From the NCBI GenBank assembly GCA_045105075.1, contig JBGCDD010000110.1, positions 1-59,414 of the forward strand: a DNA stretch of 59,414 nucleotides, written 5' to 3'. The notes under the pieces were generated by a model, which saw only the letters and a program-made list of their open reading frames with translations, did not search any database and had not been told where the DNA came from. This stretch comes from JBGCDD01 sp045105075 (GTDB lineage Bacteria > Pseudomonadota > Alphaproteobacteria > Rhodobacterales > Rhodobacteraceae). This document shows positions 34,943 to 43,991 of this stretch, piece by piece. The translations under genes were made by a program, and so were the position numbers. The number at the start of each line of letters is the position of its first letter. The first letter of the stretch is position 1.

Positions 34943-36394
34943 ATGTTCATAGGATTGGATTTGGGCACATCGGGGGTGCGCGCGTTGCTGGTCGACGCCG
35001 ATGCGCGCGTGATCGACAGTGCTGATGCCGCGCTGGACGTGGCCCATCTTCATCCCGGGTGGAGCGAACAGGACCCCGCCGACTGGATCAAAGCGGTGCG
35101 CCAAGCGCTGGGCGAATTGCGCGCGCGTCACCCCGAGGCGATCGCACAGCTGAAGGGCTTGGCTCTGTCCGGGCATATGCACGGCGCAACTTTGCTGGAC
35201 GATCAGGGCGTGGTGTTGCGCGCCTGCATGCTGTGGAACGACACCCGCAGCCACGCCGAAGCCGCGCAGATGGACGCCCAGCCGGAATTTCGCGCGATTT
35301 CCGGCAATATCGTGTTCCCCGGCTTTACGGCTCCGAAAGTGGCCTGGGTGCAAAACAACGAGCCCGAGATTTTTTCCCGTCTGGCCAAGGTGCTGCTGCC
35401 AAAGGATTATCTGACATTCTGGCTGACCGGACAGACGGTTTCGGATGTGTCCGACAGCGCCGGCACCTCCTGGATGGATGTGGCCGCGCGCGCCTGGTCG
35501 CCCGAGTTGTTGGATCGCGCCGGCCTTGGCATGGATCAGATGCCCGAACTGGCCGAGGGCACCGATGTGGTTGGCCCGGTGCGCGCGGGTTTGGCCGAAG
35601 AATTGGGCCTGCCTGCAGATGTGCTGGTCGTGGCCGGGGGCGGGGACAATGCCGCCGCCGCTTGCGGTGTGGGGGCGTTGGGCGAAGGCGACGGGTTTGT
35701 CTCGCTTGGCACGTCGGGTGTGTTGCTGGCCGCGCGCGACGGCTGTGTGCCCAGACCCGAAAGCGCTGTGCACACATTTTGCCACGCTGTGCCGGACCGA
35801 TGGTATCAGATGGGGGTGATTTTGGCCGCCACCGACAGTTTGAACTGGTTGGCTGGCATCACGGGCCAGACGGCAGCTGAGCTGACACAAGCACTGGGCC
35901 CAACGCTGCACGCGCCCAGCACTTTGCGATTTTTGCCCTATCTGTCAGGCGAACGCACGCCGCACAATGACAGTGCCGTGCGCGGTTCTTTCACCGGGCT
36001 CGATATTGCCCACACCCGCGAGGATATGACCCGCGCGGTGCTGGAAGGCGTCAGCTTTGCCCTGCGCGACAGCCTGGAGGCGCTGCGCAGCACTGGCGCT
36101 CAGCTGGACCGGGTGTTGGCCATCGGCGGCGGCGCGCAGTCTTCCTATTGGGTTGAACTGCTGGCCACGGTGCTGAACCTGCCCATCGATCTGCCCGAAC
36201 AGGGCGAATTTGGCGCGGCTTTGGGGGCGGCCCGGCTGGCCATTTGCGGCGTCACCGGGGCAGCACCTGACACCGTAATGACCCGCCCCGCAATCAAACA
36301 CACTGTGACGCCGCGCGCCGATCTGGTCGCGCCCTATGCCGACGCCTATGCCGCCTTTGCGGCCACTTACCCTGTTGTGAAAGCCTTGCCATGA
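34943..36394 (+). CDS. xylB: Xylulokinase
   Basis: A 483-residue FGGY-family kinase that phosphorylates D-xylulose to xylulose 5-phosphate in the cytoplasm. The first ATPase block is FIGLDLGTSGVR, the substrate-side block is ALSGHMHGATLLD (74-86), the catalytic Asp235 lies in VAGGGDNAAAACG, and VSLGTSGV follows. The ATG at 34943 follows a GGGGGAACCAGG stretch and gives the standard N-terminus; the longer frame covers the operator and is not coding. It overlaps xylA (ATGA) and is the first gene of the xylBA-galM operon. Regulation by the ROK repressor is inferred from the dyad 35 bases upstream. Confidence 0.95.
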   Translation: MFIGLDLGTSGVRALLVDADARVIDSADAALDVAHLHPGWSEQDPADWIKAVRQALGELRARHPEAIAQLKGLALSGHMHGATLLDDQGVVLRACMLWNDTRSHAEAAQMDAQPEFRAISGNIVFPGFTAPKVAWVQNNEPEIFSRLAKVLLPKDYLTFWLTGQTVSDVSDSAGTSWMDVAARAWSPELLDRAGLGMDQMPELAEGTDVVGPVRAGLAEELGLPADVLVVAGGGDNAAAACGVGALGEGDGFVSLGTSGVLLAARDGCVPRPESAVHTFCHAVPDRWYQMGVILAATDSLNWLAGITGQTAAELTQALGPTLHAPSTLRFLPYLSGERTPHNDSAVRGSFTGLDIAHTREDMTRAVLEGVSFALRDSLEALRSTGAQLDRVLAIGGGAQSSYWVELLATVLNLPIDLPEQGEFGAALGAARLAICGVTGAAPDTVMTRPAIKHTVTPRADLVAPYADAYAAFAATYPVVKALP

Positions 36395-37698
36395 CCCAAC
36401 CGTTCTTTGCCGATATCGCCCCTGTCACCTATGGCGGACCCGACAGCGCCAGCGATCTGGCCTTTGCCCACTACAACCCGGATGAAATCGTTCTGGGCAA
36501 GCGTATGGAGGACCATTTGCGCTTTGCCGTTGCCTATTGGCATTCTTTCGCATGGGAAGGTGGAGACCCGTTTGGCGGGCCAACCCTGGAACGCCCCTGG
36601 CACCCCCAGGACGATATGGTGCGCGCCAAAATCAAAGCCGATTGCGCGTTTGAGATGTTTGATATTCTGGGCCAGCCCTACTTTTGCTGGCACGACGCCG
36701 ACATCCGCCCCGAGGGGGCAAGTTTTGCCGAATCCCTGCGCAATTTTGAGGCGATTATCGACTATTTTGCCGCCAAGATGGACAGCCGCAAAGTCGGGCT
36801 GCTGTGGGGGACGGCGAATATGTTCAGCCACCGGCGCTGGATGTCGGGCGCGTCCACCAACCCGGACCCGGACGTGTTTGCCTATGCCGCCGCCACGGTG
36901 AAAACCTGCATGGACGCCACGCACAAACTGGGCGGGCAGAACTATGTGCTGTGGGGCGGGCGCGAGGGCTACGAGACCCTGCTCAACACGGATATGGGCC
37001 GCGAACTTGACCATATGGGCCGGTTTTTGAACATGGTGGTCGAGTACAAACACAAGATCGGCTTCAAAGGCAGCATTCTGGTCGAACCCAAACCGCAAGA
37101 GCCCAGCAAACACCAATATGATTTTGATGCGGCCACCTGCATTGGATTCTTGCGCAAATACGGGCTCGAGGGCGAGGTGAAGCTGAACCTGGAACAGGGC
37201 CACGCTATTCTGGCCGGGCACTCGTTCGAGCACGAGATCGCCGTGGCCGCCGCTGATGACATGCTGGGCAGCATCGATATGAACCGCAACGATTATCAAT
37301 CGGGCTGGGACACCGATCAGTTTCCCAACAATGTGCCCGAAGTGGCGATGGTTTATTACCACATCCTGAACGCCGGGGGCTTGGGCACCGGTGGCACCAA
37401 TTTCGATGCCAAATTGCGGCGCCAGTCGCTCGACCCGGTTGACCTGATTGCAGCGCATGTGGGTGCGATGGATGTGTGTGCGCGCGGGCTCAAGGCGGCG
37501 GCAGCAATGATTGAGGATGGTGGTTTGAAAACGGCGTTGGATGCCCGTTATGCGGGCTGGGATACGCCGCAGGCTCAGGCTATGCTCGACAGTGACCTTG
37601 ATGCGATTTTTGCCAAAGTGCACGCCGGTGACATCGCGCCACAACCCAGGTCAGGACGCCAGGAGGTGCTTGAGAACCTTGTCAATCGCTTTGTCTGA
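36391..37698 (+). CDS. xylA: Xylose isomerase
   Basis: A 435-residue metal-dependent aldose-ketose isomerase converting D-xylose to D-xylulose. Characteristic blocks are visible: YWHSFAWEGGDPFGG with the catalytic histidine, CWHDADIRPEG, WGGREGYETLLN, LVEPKPQEPSKHQYDFD with the metal-binding glutamate, and LNLEQGHA further on. Length matches the class II (E. coli-like) enzymes. The start overlaps the xylB stop by four bases. The end carries AGGAGG (37661-37666), which serves as ribosome-binding site for the following epimerase inside the xylA coding region. Confidence 0.96.
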   Translation: MTQPFFADIAPVTYGGPDSASDLAFAHYNPDEIVLGKRMEDHLRFAVAYWHSFAWEGGDPFGGPTLERPWHPQDDMVRAKIKADCAFEMFDILGQPYFCWHDADIRPEGASFAESLRNFEAIIDYFAAKMDSRKVGLLWGTANMFSHRRWMSGASTNPDPDVFAYAAATVKTCMDATHKLGGQNYVLWGGREGYETLLNTDMGRELDHMGRFLNMVVEYKHKIGFKGSILVEPKPQEPSKHQYDFDAATCIGFLRKYGLEGEVKLNLEQGHAILAGHSFEHEIAVAAADDMLGSIDMNRNDYQSGWDTDQFPNNVPEVAMVYYHILNAGGLGTGGTNFDAKLRRQSLDPVDLIAAHVGAMDVCARGLKAAAAMIEDGGLKTALDARYAGWDTPQAQAMLDSDLDAIFAKVHAGDIAPQPRSGRQEVLENLVNRFV

Positions 37699-38629
37699 CG
37701 CGCCGCGCCGCCATGTGCTCAGCGATGGCGGCACCACTGTGACCATCCTCAGCCGGGGCTGCATCACGCAGGACTGGCGCATCGCTACGGATGGTGGCGA
37801 AATCCCGGTGGTACTGGGCTATTCCGACGCGATGAAATACGCGCAAGACCCGTATTTCATGGGCGCCGTAGTTGGCCGTTGCGCCGGGCGGACCGTGCAG
37901 GCGGGTTTTGATCTGAACGGTGAGCGCTGGACGCTGGATGCCAACGAAGCCCCGCACCATCTGCATGGCGGGCGGGGCGGGATTTGGGCGCAAGATTGGC
38001 AGAGCGACAGCGACGGCACCCGCGCAGTGCAATTGCGCCTGACCTCGCTGCACGGCGATCAGGGTTATCCCGGGCGGGTCGATTTCTGCGTCACCATAAC
38101 ACTGAACGGCGACGAATTGAGCTATGATATGCGTGCGATCAGCGACCGGCCCACGCCTTTGTCTTTGGCGCAGCACTCTTACTACAACCTGATGGGCGGC
38201 GGCCTGATCCACAATCATCGTCTTGGGTTGCGTTCGAAATATGCGCTGCCCCAAACCGAAGACCTGATCGTGCGCGGCACTCAGGTGCCGGTCGAGGGCA
38301 CGCCACTGGATCTGAATGCGGTGGCGGTGCTGGGCGATTGTGATCCGATGGGGCAGGGGCTGGATCTGGCCTATGTGCTGGCCGCTCCCGATATCCGCCT
38401 GGCCGCCCCCAACGGTGTGATCCTGCAGGCGCGCACCAACCAGCCCTGCGCACAGCTTTACACGGGCTGCCATCTGGGTGCGCCTTTTGCGCCGTTTCAG
38501 GGCGTGTGCCTGGAGCCGCAGGGATTTCCCGACGCGGTGAATCAGGCTGCTTTTCCGACCGCCTTGACCACGCCGGATCACCCTTATCATCAAACCCTTA
38601 GCGTACGCATCGCGCAGGACAGACCATGA
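37679..38629 (+). CDS. galM: Aldose 1-epimerase (mutarotase)
   Basis: About 316 residues. It interconverts alpha and beta anomers of aldoses so that imported xylose reaches the form used by XylA. Family blocks: GRCAGRTVQAGF, the histidine in HHLHGGRGG, LAQHSYYNL with the second catalytic histidine, and GVCLEPQGFPDA with the general-base glutamate. There is no ATG near the N-terminus. TTG codons at 37670 and 37679 lie downstream of AGGAGG (3 and 12 bases); I chose 37679, which still overlaps the xylA end by 20 bases. The stop overlaps the next start (ATGA). Confidence 0.88.
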   Translation: MSIALSDAPRRHVLSDGGTTVTILSRGCITQDWRIATDGGEIPVVLGYSDAMKYAQDPYFMGAVVGRCAGRTVQAGFDLNGERWTLDANEAPHHLHGGRGGIWAQDWQSDSDGTRAVQLRLTSLHGDQGYPGRVDFCVTITLNGDELSYDMRAISDRPTPLSLAQHSYYNLMGGGLIHNHRLGLRSKYALPQTEDLIVRGTQVPVEGTPLDLNAVAVLGDCDPMGQGLDLAYVLAAPDIRLAAPNGVILQARTNQPCAQLYTGCHLGAPFAPFQGVCLEPQGFPDAVNQAAFPTALTTPDHPYHQTLSVRIAQDRP

Positions 38630-39927
38630 TGAAGTCTCTGATCGTGCTGGCCACATGTTGCGCCACGGCCCTTGGGGCCGGTGCTTTGCCCCGCGCCGAT
38701 GCCGATTTCGCCCCGATTGATTTGGATGAGGCGCGCTTGGGTCAACTGCTGTTTTATGACCCGATCCTGAGCGGCAGCAAAACCGTCAGTTGCGCCACCT
38801 GTCACCACCCGCGATTTGGCACCGCCGATGGGGTGTCGCTGGGGCTTGGGGATGGCGGCGTGGGCCTTGGGCCGGCGCGCCGTGTTAACCCTGATAACCC
38901 GCCGGAAAAGCGCATTCCGCGCAACGCTCCGGCACTGTTCAATCTGGGCGCGGCTGAGTTTTCGGTGATGTTCCATGATGGCCGGCTTGAGGCAGACCCA
39001 ACGCGCGCTTCGGGGCTGCGCACGCCGTTGGGCGCGGATATGGAGCAGGGGTTTGCCTCGGTTCTGGCCGCGCAAACCATGTTTCCTGTGCTGTCGGGTG
39101 ATGAGATGGCCGGGCACTATTCGGAAAACGACGTGGCACAGGCGGTGCGTCAGGGGCTGTTGACCGGGCCGGGCGGCGCTTGGGATATCTTGTCAAAACG
39201 CATTCAGGCGATCGCGGAATACCGCGCGCGTTTCGCCCCGATCATCGGCACGCGCGACATTGCGTTTACCGATATTTCCAACGCCATCGCCGCCTTTATC
39301 GCACTTGAATGGCGCGCCGATGACAGCGCTTTTGACCGGTTTTTGCGCATCGGCGACCCGCTGGCCCCAGAGGCGGCGCGCGGCATGGCGGTGTTTTACG
39401 GTGCGGGCGGATGTTCGGCCTGCCACAGCGGCCAATTCCAGACCGACCACAGCTTTCACGCCATCGCCATGCCCCAGATCGGCCCCGGCAAAGCTGCCCG
39501 ATTTGAGCGTCACAGCCGTGATGTCGGCCGCATGCGGGTGACCGGCAAACCGCAGGACGCGTACCGCTTTCGCACGCCGTCCCTGCGCAATGTTGCGCAC
39601 ACAGCGCCTTACGGACATTCCGGCGCCTATGCCACGCTTGAGGCTGCGATCCGCCACCATCTTGATCCGGTGACCGGTTTGCGCGGCTATGATCCGTCTC
39701 AGGCTATTTTGCCCAAGATGTTGGACCAAAAGGATTTTCAAGTGCTCCAGGACCCTGCAGAAATCGATGCAATTGCCGCCGCCAACAGCCTTGCACCGCG
39801 CACGCTCAGCGACTCGGACGTCAACGATCTCATCGCGTTTCTGGGGGCGCTCAGCGACGAAATCAGCCTGATGGGCACCCTTGGCGTGCCAGCTTCAGTG
39901 CCCAGCGGGCTGTTGGTTGAGCGTTAA
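38626..39927 (+). CDS. Di-haem cytochrome c peroxidase / MauG-like protein
   Basis: A 433-residue periplasmic protein with a signal peptide (about residues 1-27) and two c-type haem sites, CATCH (Cys56, Cys59, His60) and CSACH (Cys263, Cys266, His267). The pattern SGSKTVSCATCH, RNAPALFN and RTPSLRNVAHTAPYGHSG is that of the bacterial di-haem peroxidase and MauG family, which reduces peroxide or oxidises protein side chains. It is coupled by ATGA to galM, so it belongs to the xylose operon, although no xylose step needs it. Its 3' end overlaps the convergent ASPIC-domain gene by 33 bases. The partner or substrate is unknown. Confidence 0.9.
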   Translation: MMKSLIVLATCCATALGAGALPRADADFAPIDLDEARLGQLLFYDPILSGSKTVSCATCHHPRFGTADGVSLGLGDGGVGLGPARRVNPDNPPEKRIPRNAPALFNLGAAEFSVMFHDGRLEADPTRASGLRTPLGADMEQGFASVLAAQTMFPVLSGDEMAGHYSENDVAQAVRQGLLTGPGGAWDILSKRIQAIAEYRARFAPIIGTRDIAFTDISNAIAAFIALEWRADDSAFDRFLRIGDPLAPEAARGMAVFYGAGGCSACHSGQFQTDHSFHAIAMPQIGPGKAARFERHSRDVGRMRVTGKPQDAYRFRTPSLRNVAHTAPYGHSGAYATLEAAIRHHLDPVTGLRGYDPSQAILPKMLDQKDFQVLQDPAEIDAIAAANSLAPRTLSDSDVNDLIAFLGALSDEISLMGTLGVPASVPSGLLVER

Positions 39928-41436
39928 ATCTGTGCCATCGCGGAGCAGTTCAAAATGTTGACTGCTGTCAACTTTGACCCAACCCGAGACCACGCCATCG
40001 GGCCAGATCACCCGAACCCGCGCGTGATCCTGCGCGCCAAGGCCGAAATGTTCAGGCCCCGCCGTTCCGCCCGCATGACCGCCGCCCACTGTGATCTCGC
40101 GGTGATAGGTGCGCGCGCTGGTTTCCACTTCGATCCAAGCGCCGACGCCAAACACGTTGGGCGCGCTTTGGCGCAGCGACAGCGCCAGCCAATGCCCGGT
40201 CTGCGCCGTGACATTGCGCCAAACCTCAAGCGGTGCGCGTCGGTTGACGACCGCGACGTCCAGCAAGCCATCGCCGTCGAAATCCGCCAAGGCCGCGCCG
40301 CGCGCACGGTGTAAACTGGCCAGACCGGCTTGCCCTCCGGCCTCGGTGAATCGCCCGTCGGGGCCTTGCATCAACAGAGTGTTGGGGTCGTCCATCGCGC
40401 TGCCCGGCATCTGTTCGACATTGCCTTTGGTCACAAAAATATCGTCATGCCCGTCATTGTTCACATCGCCAAATGCCACGTGCCAACCGGTTGAGGGGCG
40501 CCCATCGCCGCCCAGGTACGGGCGGTGCGCCGTGCTGCCGCGCGCAAACGGCACATCGCGAAAGGTTGGGCGCGGCCCCGGTGCGCGTTCCTGCAAGCGT
40601 TGATCGCCCATCGAGGTCAGGTACACCTCGGGTTGGCCATCACCGTTCAGATCGCGACTGGCGATGCCCATGCCCCACAGCTGGTGTTTGGTCCAGCCGT
40701 CATCGGCGGTGAACAGGCGGGGCGTGTCTTCCATCGCCCAAAGCTGTTCGGCGCCGCGGTCGACGTAATAATGGCGATCATTTGAAACCCGCAGATCGGC
40801 GCGTCCCTGTCGACCCCAATCGGAAAACAGCATCGAAAGCGGGCAAAATCCGGGGCTCAGCGGCGTGGTGGCGTAATCATTGCCAACCGGACGATGGAGA
40901 AAACTGACATCACAGGTGCGAAACGGCCCATTGGGGTTGGTGCGGTCAACATAGTTGCCGATGGCCAGCGTCGGTCGGGTGTTTGCGCCTTCCCAGGTGG
41001 CGGAAAACGCGGTGCTCCAGCGTGCGGTTGTTGGAAAATCAAGGGTTGAGAACGGGGCGAACCGGCAATCACCGCTGCCTTGCAGGACCCGGTTTTCCCC
41101 CACCCGCAAAATCACCAGATCAAGGTGAGCATCATTGTCGATGTCCAGCGGATAGGCGCCGGTCATGCCTGTCACGCGCAAGGCTTCAGGCGTGGCCTCG
41201 ACAAAGGCAATGCCGTCTGGTCCCGAGCGGTTCAGCAGCAAGGCTGCAGGCGCGCTGCCCCCGGCGGCGAACAGCTCGGGCAGACCGTCGCCGGAACTAT
41301 CAAAGGCGGCCAGACCGCCGCCGACAAACTGCTCCCACCCGCCGGAATAGGAATGCAGGGGCACCGGCACAGGGTCAAATTGCACTTGCGCCAGAGCGGG
41401 AGTCGCGAGCAACAGGCCAAAAACACTAAGCCGCAT
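39895..41436 (-). CDS. CRTAC1-like protein with VCBS/FG-GAP repeats and C-terminal ASPIC/UnbV domain
   Basis: A 513-residue exported protein. The start is set at MRLSVFGLLLATPALAQ, a clear signal peptide, which overlaps the upstream ROK stop by 11 bases; the open frame extends 16 codons further. Calcium-type VCBS repeats recur through the chain: AFDSSGDGLPEL, LDIDNDAHLDLV, RDLNGDGQPEVY, GDVNNDGHDDIF and ADFDGDGLLDVA, as blades of a beta propeller. The end (VGAWIEV, GGGHAGGTAGPEHFGLG, VIWPDG) is the ASPIC/UnbV domain. Function in bacteria is poorly known; binding of protein or glycan in the periplasm is plausible. It sits in the xylose regulon beside the MauG-like gene. Confidence 0.87.
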   Translation of the reverse strand: MRLSVFGLLLATPALAQVQFDPVPVPLHSYSGGWEQFVGGGLAAFDSSGDGLPELFAAGGSAPAALLLNRSGPDGIAFVEATPEALRVTGMTGAYPLDIDNDAHLDLVILRVGENRVLQGSGDCRFAPFSTLDFPTTARWSTAFSATWEGANTRPTLAIGNYVDRTNPNGPFRTCDVSFLHRPVGNDYATTPLSPGFCPLSMLFSDWGRQGRADLRVSNDRHYYVDRGAEQLWAMEDTPRLFTADDGWTKHQLWGMGIASRDLNGDGQPEVYLTSMGDQRLQERAPGPRPTFRDVPFARGSTAHRPYLGGDGRPSTGWHVAFGDVNNDGHDDIFVTKGNVEQMPGSAMDDPNTLLMQGPDGRFTEAGGQAGLASLHRARGAALADFDGDGLLDVAVVNRRAPLEVWRNVTAQTGHWLALSLRQSAPNVFGVGAWIEVETSARTYHREITVGGGHAGGTAGPEHFGLGAQDHARVRVIWPDGVVSGWVKVDSSQHFELLRDGTDLTLNQQPAGH

Positions 41437-42628
41437 GATCGCCCAAACCGGAAAGCGCAAGTTCCGAAACATTGTCCAGCGCATAGGCCGCCGCCCCGCG
41501 CGCCCACATCAGATTGCCCCATTTGTGCACCACCACTTTGGGCGCGGGCTTGTCGATCTGCACAATCGAGCTTTGCATCGCTGCCATGACTTCGTCGCCA
41601 AACAGATGGTCAAACTGCATTTGTTCACCGGCCAGAATGATCAGCTCGGGATCAAAGATATTAACCAGGTTGGCCAGCCCCAGCGCAAACATCCGCCCGG
41701 CGCGTGCCACGATGCTTTTGGCCATCGCATCGCCGGTGCGCGCGCGTTTCAGCAGGGTCTGGATCTGTTCATCGGGCGCACCGGGGGTTTGGCCCGGAAG
41801 AGTTTGGGCCTCGCGCAGCAGAGCATAATCGGCGACGTAAGCCTCAAGGCATCCGCGCTGACCACAGCGGCACAACGCGCCATCCAAATGCACCTTGGTG
41901 TGGCCAAATTCCGCGCCGCACCCGCGCGTGCCGCGATAAAGTTCGCCGCCGATCACCAACCCCATGCCGACCCCGGATTCTATGGTAACCACGATGAAAT
42001 CGGAATGCGCCTGGCCCAGACCAAAGGCGCGTTCGGCCATGGCCACCAAGTTGGCGTCGTTGTCGACAAAGGCGGGCAGACCCAGAGTTTTGCCCAACAG
42101 ATCGCCGAATTTGATGTTGCGCTCGGACAGGGATGGGGACCAGTAGACAAATCCCTGCGCCGCATCAACAATGCCGGCAATGCCCACGCCCACACCCGAT
42201 ACGGCCTGGGGCGGATGGCCGGCACTTGCGGCCAGTTCACGCACCGCGCGCGCCAGATCATCGGCCAGCGCCTGCGGGCTTTGCATCGGCGCGCTCAGCG
42301 CAGTTTCCAACGTGGCCAGTTCGGTGCCTTCAAAATCGAGAAGCACCAAAGACACCGTGCGATGAGACACTTTGACCCCGGCCAACAGGTGTGCCGCACC
42401 GCGAATCTTGAGATCGACGCGGGGCCGTCCACGGGTGGCACCAGGGTCAATATCGCTGCGCGCGACTTGTTCGATCAGCCCGTTTTGCAGCAGTTCGGCG
42501 GTGATGGTGGTGACGGTGGCGCGGCTAATTCCGGTGCTTTCGGCCAGTTCAATGCGCGGAATCTGGCCTGCTAGCCGGATTTGATGCAGCAACCGTCTGC
42601 GCCCGTACTCTCGTTGTAAAACAGCCAT
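41426..42628 (-). CDS. xylR: ROK-family transcriptional repressor of the xylose regulon (XylR type)
   Basis: A 400-residue DNA-binding regulator. The N-terminal winged helix-turn-helix spans about residues 12-70 (IPRIELAESTGISRATVTTI). The ROK sugar-binding domain follows, with GVGVGIAGIVDA, a GVGMGLVIGGELYRG block and zinc site CRCGQRGCLEAY. It is divergent from xylF across a 194-base region holding a perfect 10-3-10 dyad, with a similar dyad before xylB. ROK proteins of this design are repressors released by xylose or glucose. It shares its transcript with the ASPIC-domain gene. Symbol given by family and context. Confidence 0.88.
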   Translation of the reverse strand: MAVLQREYGRRRLLHQIRLAGQIPRIELAESTGISRATVTTITAELLQNGLIEQVARSDIDPGATRGRPRVDLKIRGAAHLLAGVKVSHRTVSLVLLDFEGTELATLETALSAPMQSPQALADDLARAVRELAASAGHPPQAVSGVGVGIAGIVDAAQGFVYWSPSLSERNIKFGDLLGKTLGLPAFVDNDANLVAMAERAFGLGQAHSDFIVVTIESGVGMGLVIGGELYRGTRGCGAEFGHTKVHLDGALCRCGQRGCLEAYVADYALLREAQTLPGQTPGAPDEQIQTLLKRARTGDAMAKSIVARAGRMFALGLANLVNIFDPELIILAGEQMQFDHLFGDEVMAAMQSSIVQIDKPAPKVVVHKWGNLMWARGAAAYALDNVSELALSGLGDHAA

Positions 42629-42726
42629 TTAACGCACATCGTTCCTTTTGAATTTCCGTCAATTTGTCAGCTGCCACCACAGTTGAATACCGGGCAAAAC
42701 CGCCAAGATTGTTTCAGCCTATCCGA

Positions 42727-42749
42727 TTTAATTTGATTTTCAAATTAAA
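42727..42749. promoter_or_regulatory. Candidate XylR (ROK) operator upstream of xylF, perfect 10-3-10 dyad
   Basis: The arms TTTAATTTGA (42727-42736) and TCAAATTAAA (42740-42749) are exact reverse complements around a TTT spacer. The dyad lies 74 bases before xylF and 98 bases from the ROK start, so it can control both directions. The A+T-rich site stands out in GC-rich DNA, and its left arm is repeated exactly upstream of xylB. Confidence 0.7.
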
Positions 42750-42822
42750 ATGCCGCACGATTATGTCACAGACCCCGCCGAGGAGGAAACAAGGTGGGGC
42801 TCAACAGGTTCGGAGGACCCTC

Positions 42823-43836
42823 ATGAAGATGTTTTCAACTGCGACGGCGATCATCGCTGGCGCCTTTTTCAGCACGGCGGCCATGGCTCAGGATCTTGTG
42901 GTCGGCGTCAGCTGGTCAAATTTCCAGGAAGAGCGCTGGAAGACCGACGAAGCGGCGATCAAAGCGGCGCTTGAGGCGGCAGGGGCCAGCTATATCTCGG
43001 CCGACGCGCAAAGCTCGTCTGGTAAGCAACTGTCAGATCTGGAAAGCCTGATCGCTCAGGGCGCCAATGCGTTGATCATTCTGGCACAGGATGCATCGTC
43101 GGTTGGCCCGGCTGTGCAGGCCGCCGCTGACGAAGGCATCCCGGTGATCGCCTATGACCGTTTGATCGAAGATTCCCGCGCGTTTTACCTGACCTTTGAC
43201 AATGTCGAAGTTGGCCGGATGCAGGCGCGTGCGGTTCTGGCGGCCCAGCCCAAGGGCAACTATGTCATGATCAAAGGCTCGCCCACCGATCCGAACGCGG
43301 ATTTTCTGCGCGGCGGTCAGCAGGAAGTGCTGCAAGCGGCGATTGACGCGGGCGACATCACCATCGTGGCCGAAGCCTATACTGATGGTTGGGTGCCGGC
43401 GAACGCGCAGCGCAATATGGAGCAGATCCTGACCGCGCAAGACAACAAGGTTGACGCGGTTGTGGCCTCCAATGACGGCACCGCGGGCGGTGTTGTCGCA
43501 GCGCTGACGGCGCAAGGCATGGAAGGGCTTCCTGTGTCCGGCCAAGACGGCGATCACGCCGCGCTGAACCGCGTGGCCACAGGCACCCAGACCGTTTCGG
43601 TTTGGAAAGACGCGCGCGCGCTGGGCAAAGCGGCTGGCGAAATCGCGGTGGCTCTGGCCAAGGGCGAAAGCGTCAGCGGTGCAGCGGCGTGGACCTCGCC
43701 CTCGGGCACCACAATGCAGGCGACCTTCCTCGAGCCGGTTCCTGTCACGGCTGACAATCTGAGCGTCGTGCTGGATGCCGGTTGGATCGCAAAAGACGCG
43801 CTGTGCGCCGGATCGTCCAACGCCGCCTGTAACTAA
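42823..43836 (+). CDS. xylF: D-xylose ABC transporter substrate-binding protein
   Basis: A 337-residue periplasmic binding protein. The ATG behind CGGAGG starts a clean signal peptide (about residues 1-23, ending TAAMA before QDLVVGVS). The mature protein has the type I periplasmic binding fold of the ribose/xylose group: VGVSWSNFQEERWK, LIAQGANALIILAQD, GIPVIAYDRLI, VVASNDGTAGG and SGQDGD. The long frame upstream covers the operator and is not coding. It is the first gene of xylFHG-glk and likely the most strongly expressed, with a stable stem-loop straight after its stop. Confidence 0.95.
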   Translation: MKMFSTATAIIAGAFFSTAAMAQDLVVGVSWSNFQEERWKTDEAAIKAALEAAGASYISADAQSSSGKQLSDLESLIAQGANALIILAQDASSVGPAVQAAADEGIPVIAYDRLIEDSRAFYLTFDNVEVGRMQARAVLAAQPKGNYVMIKGSPTDPNADFLRGGQQEVLQAAIDAGDITIVAEAYTDGWVPANAQRNMEQILTAQDNKVDAVVASNDGTAGGVVAALTAQGMEGLPVSGQDGDHAALNRVATGTQTVSVWKDARALGKAAGEIAVALAKGESVSGAAAWTSPSGTTMQATFLEPVPVTADNLSVVLDAGWIAKDALCAGSSNAACN

Positions 43837-43896
43837 GCGGTTTTCAACGTCGCCCCTGAGCCCAAGACCGTCGGGGGCGGCGCTTTAAGACCGCTT
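43835..43896 (+). promoter_or_regulatory. Intercistronic stem-loop between xylF and xylH
   Basis: A two-tier structure. The outer arms are AAGCGGT (43835-43841) and ACCGCTT (43890-43896); the inner arms are CGTCGCCCC (43848-43856) and GGGGCGGCG (43874-43882, with one G-T pair). No T-run follows, so it is better read as an mRNA 3'-end stabiliser or partial attenuator, giving more binding protein than permease, as known for other binding-protein operons. Confidence 0.6.
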
Positions 43897-43991
43897 TGCC
43901 CAAACTGCCCAAACTACGAAGACGCAAACCGACCGCACGCCGGTCCGTTGCGGGTATCGTGGGGCGGCAAGATCCCCAAGGGAGCCTGACC

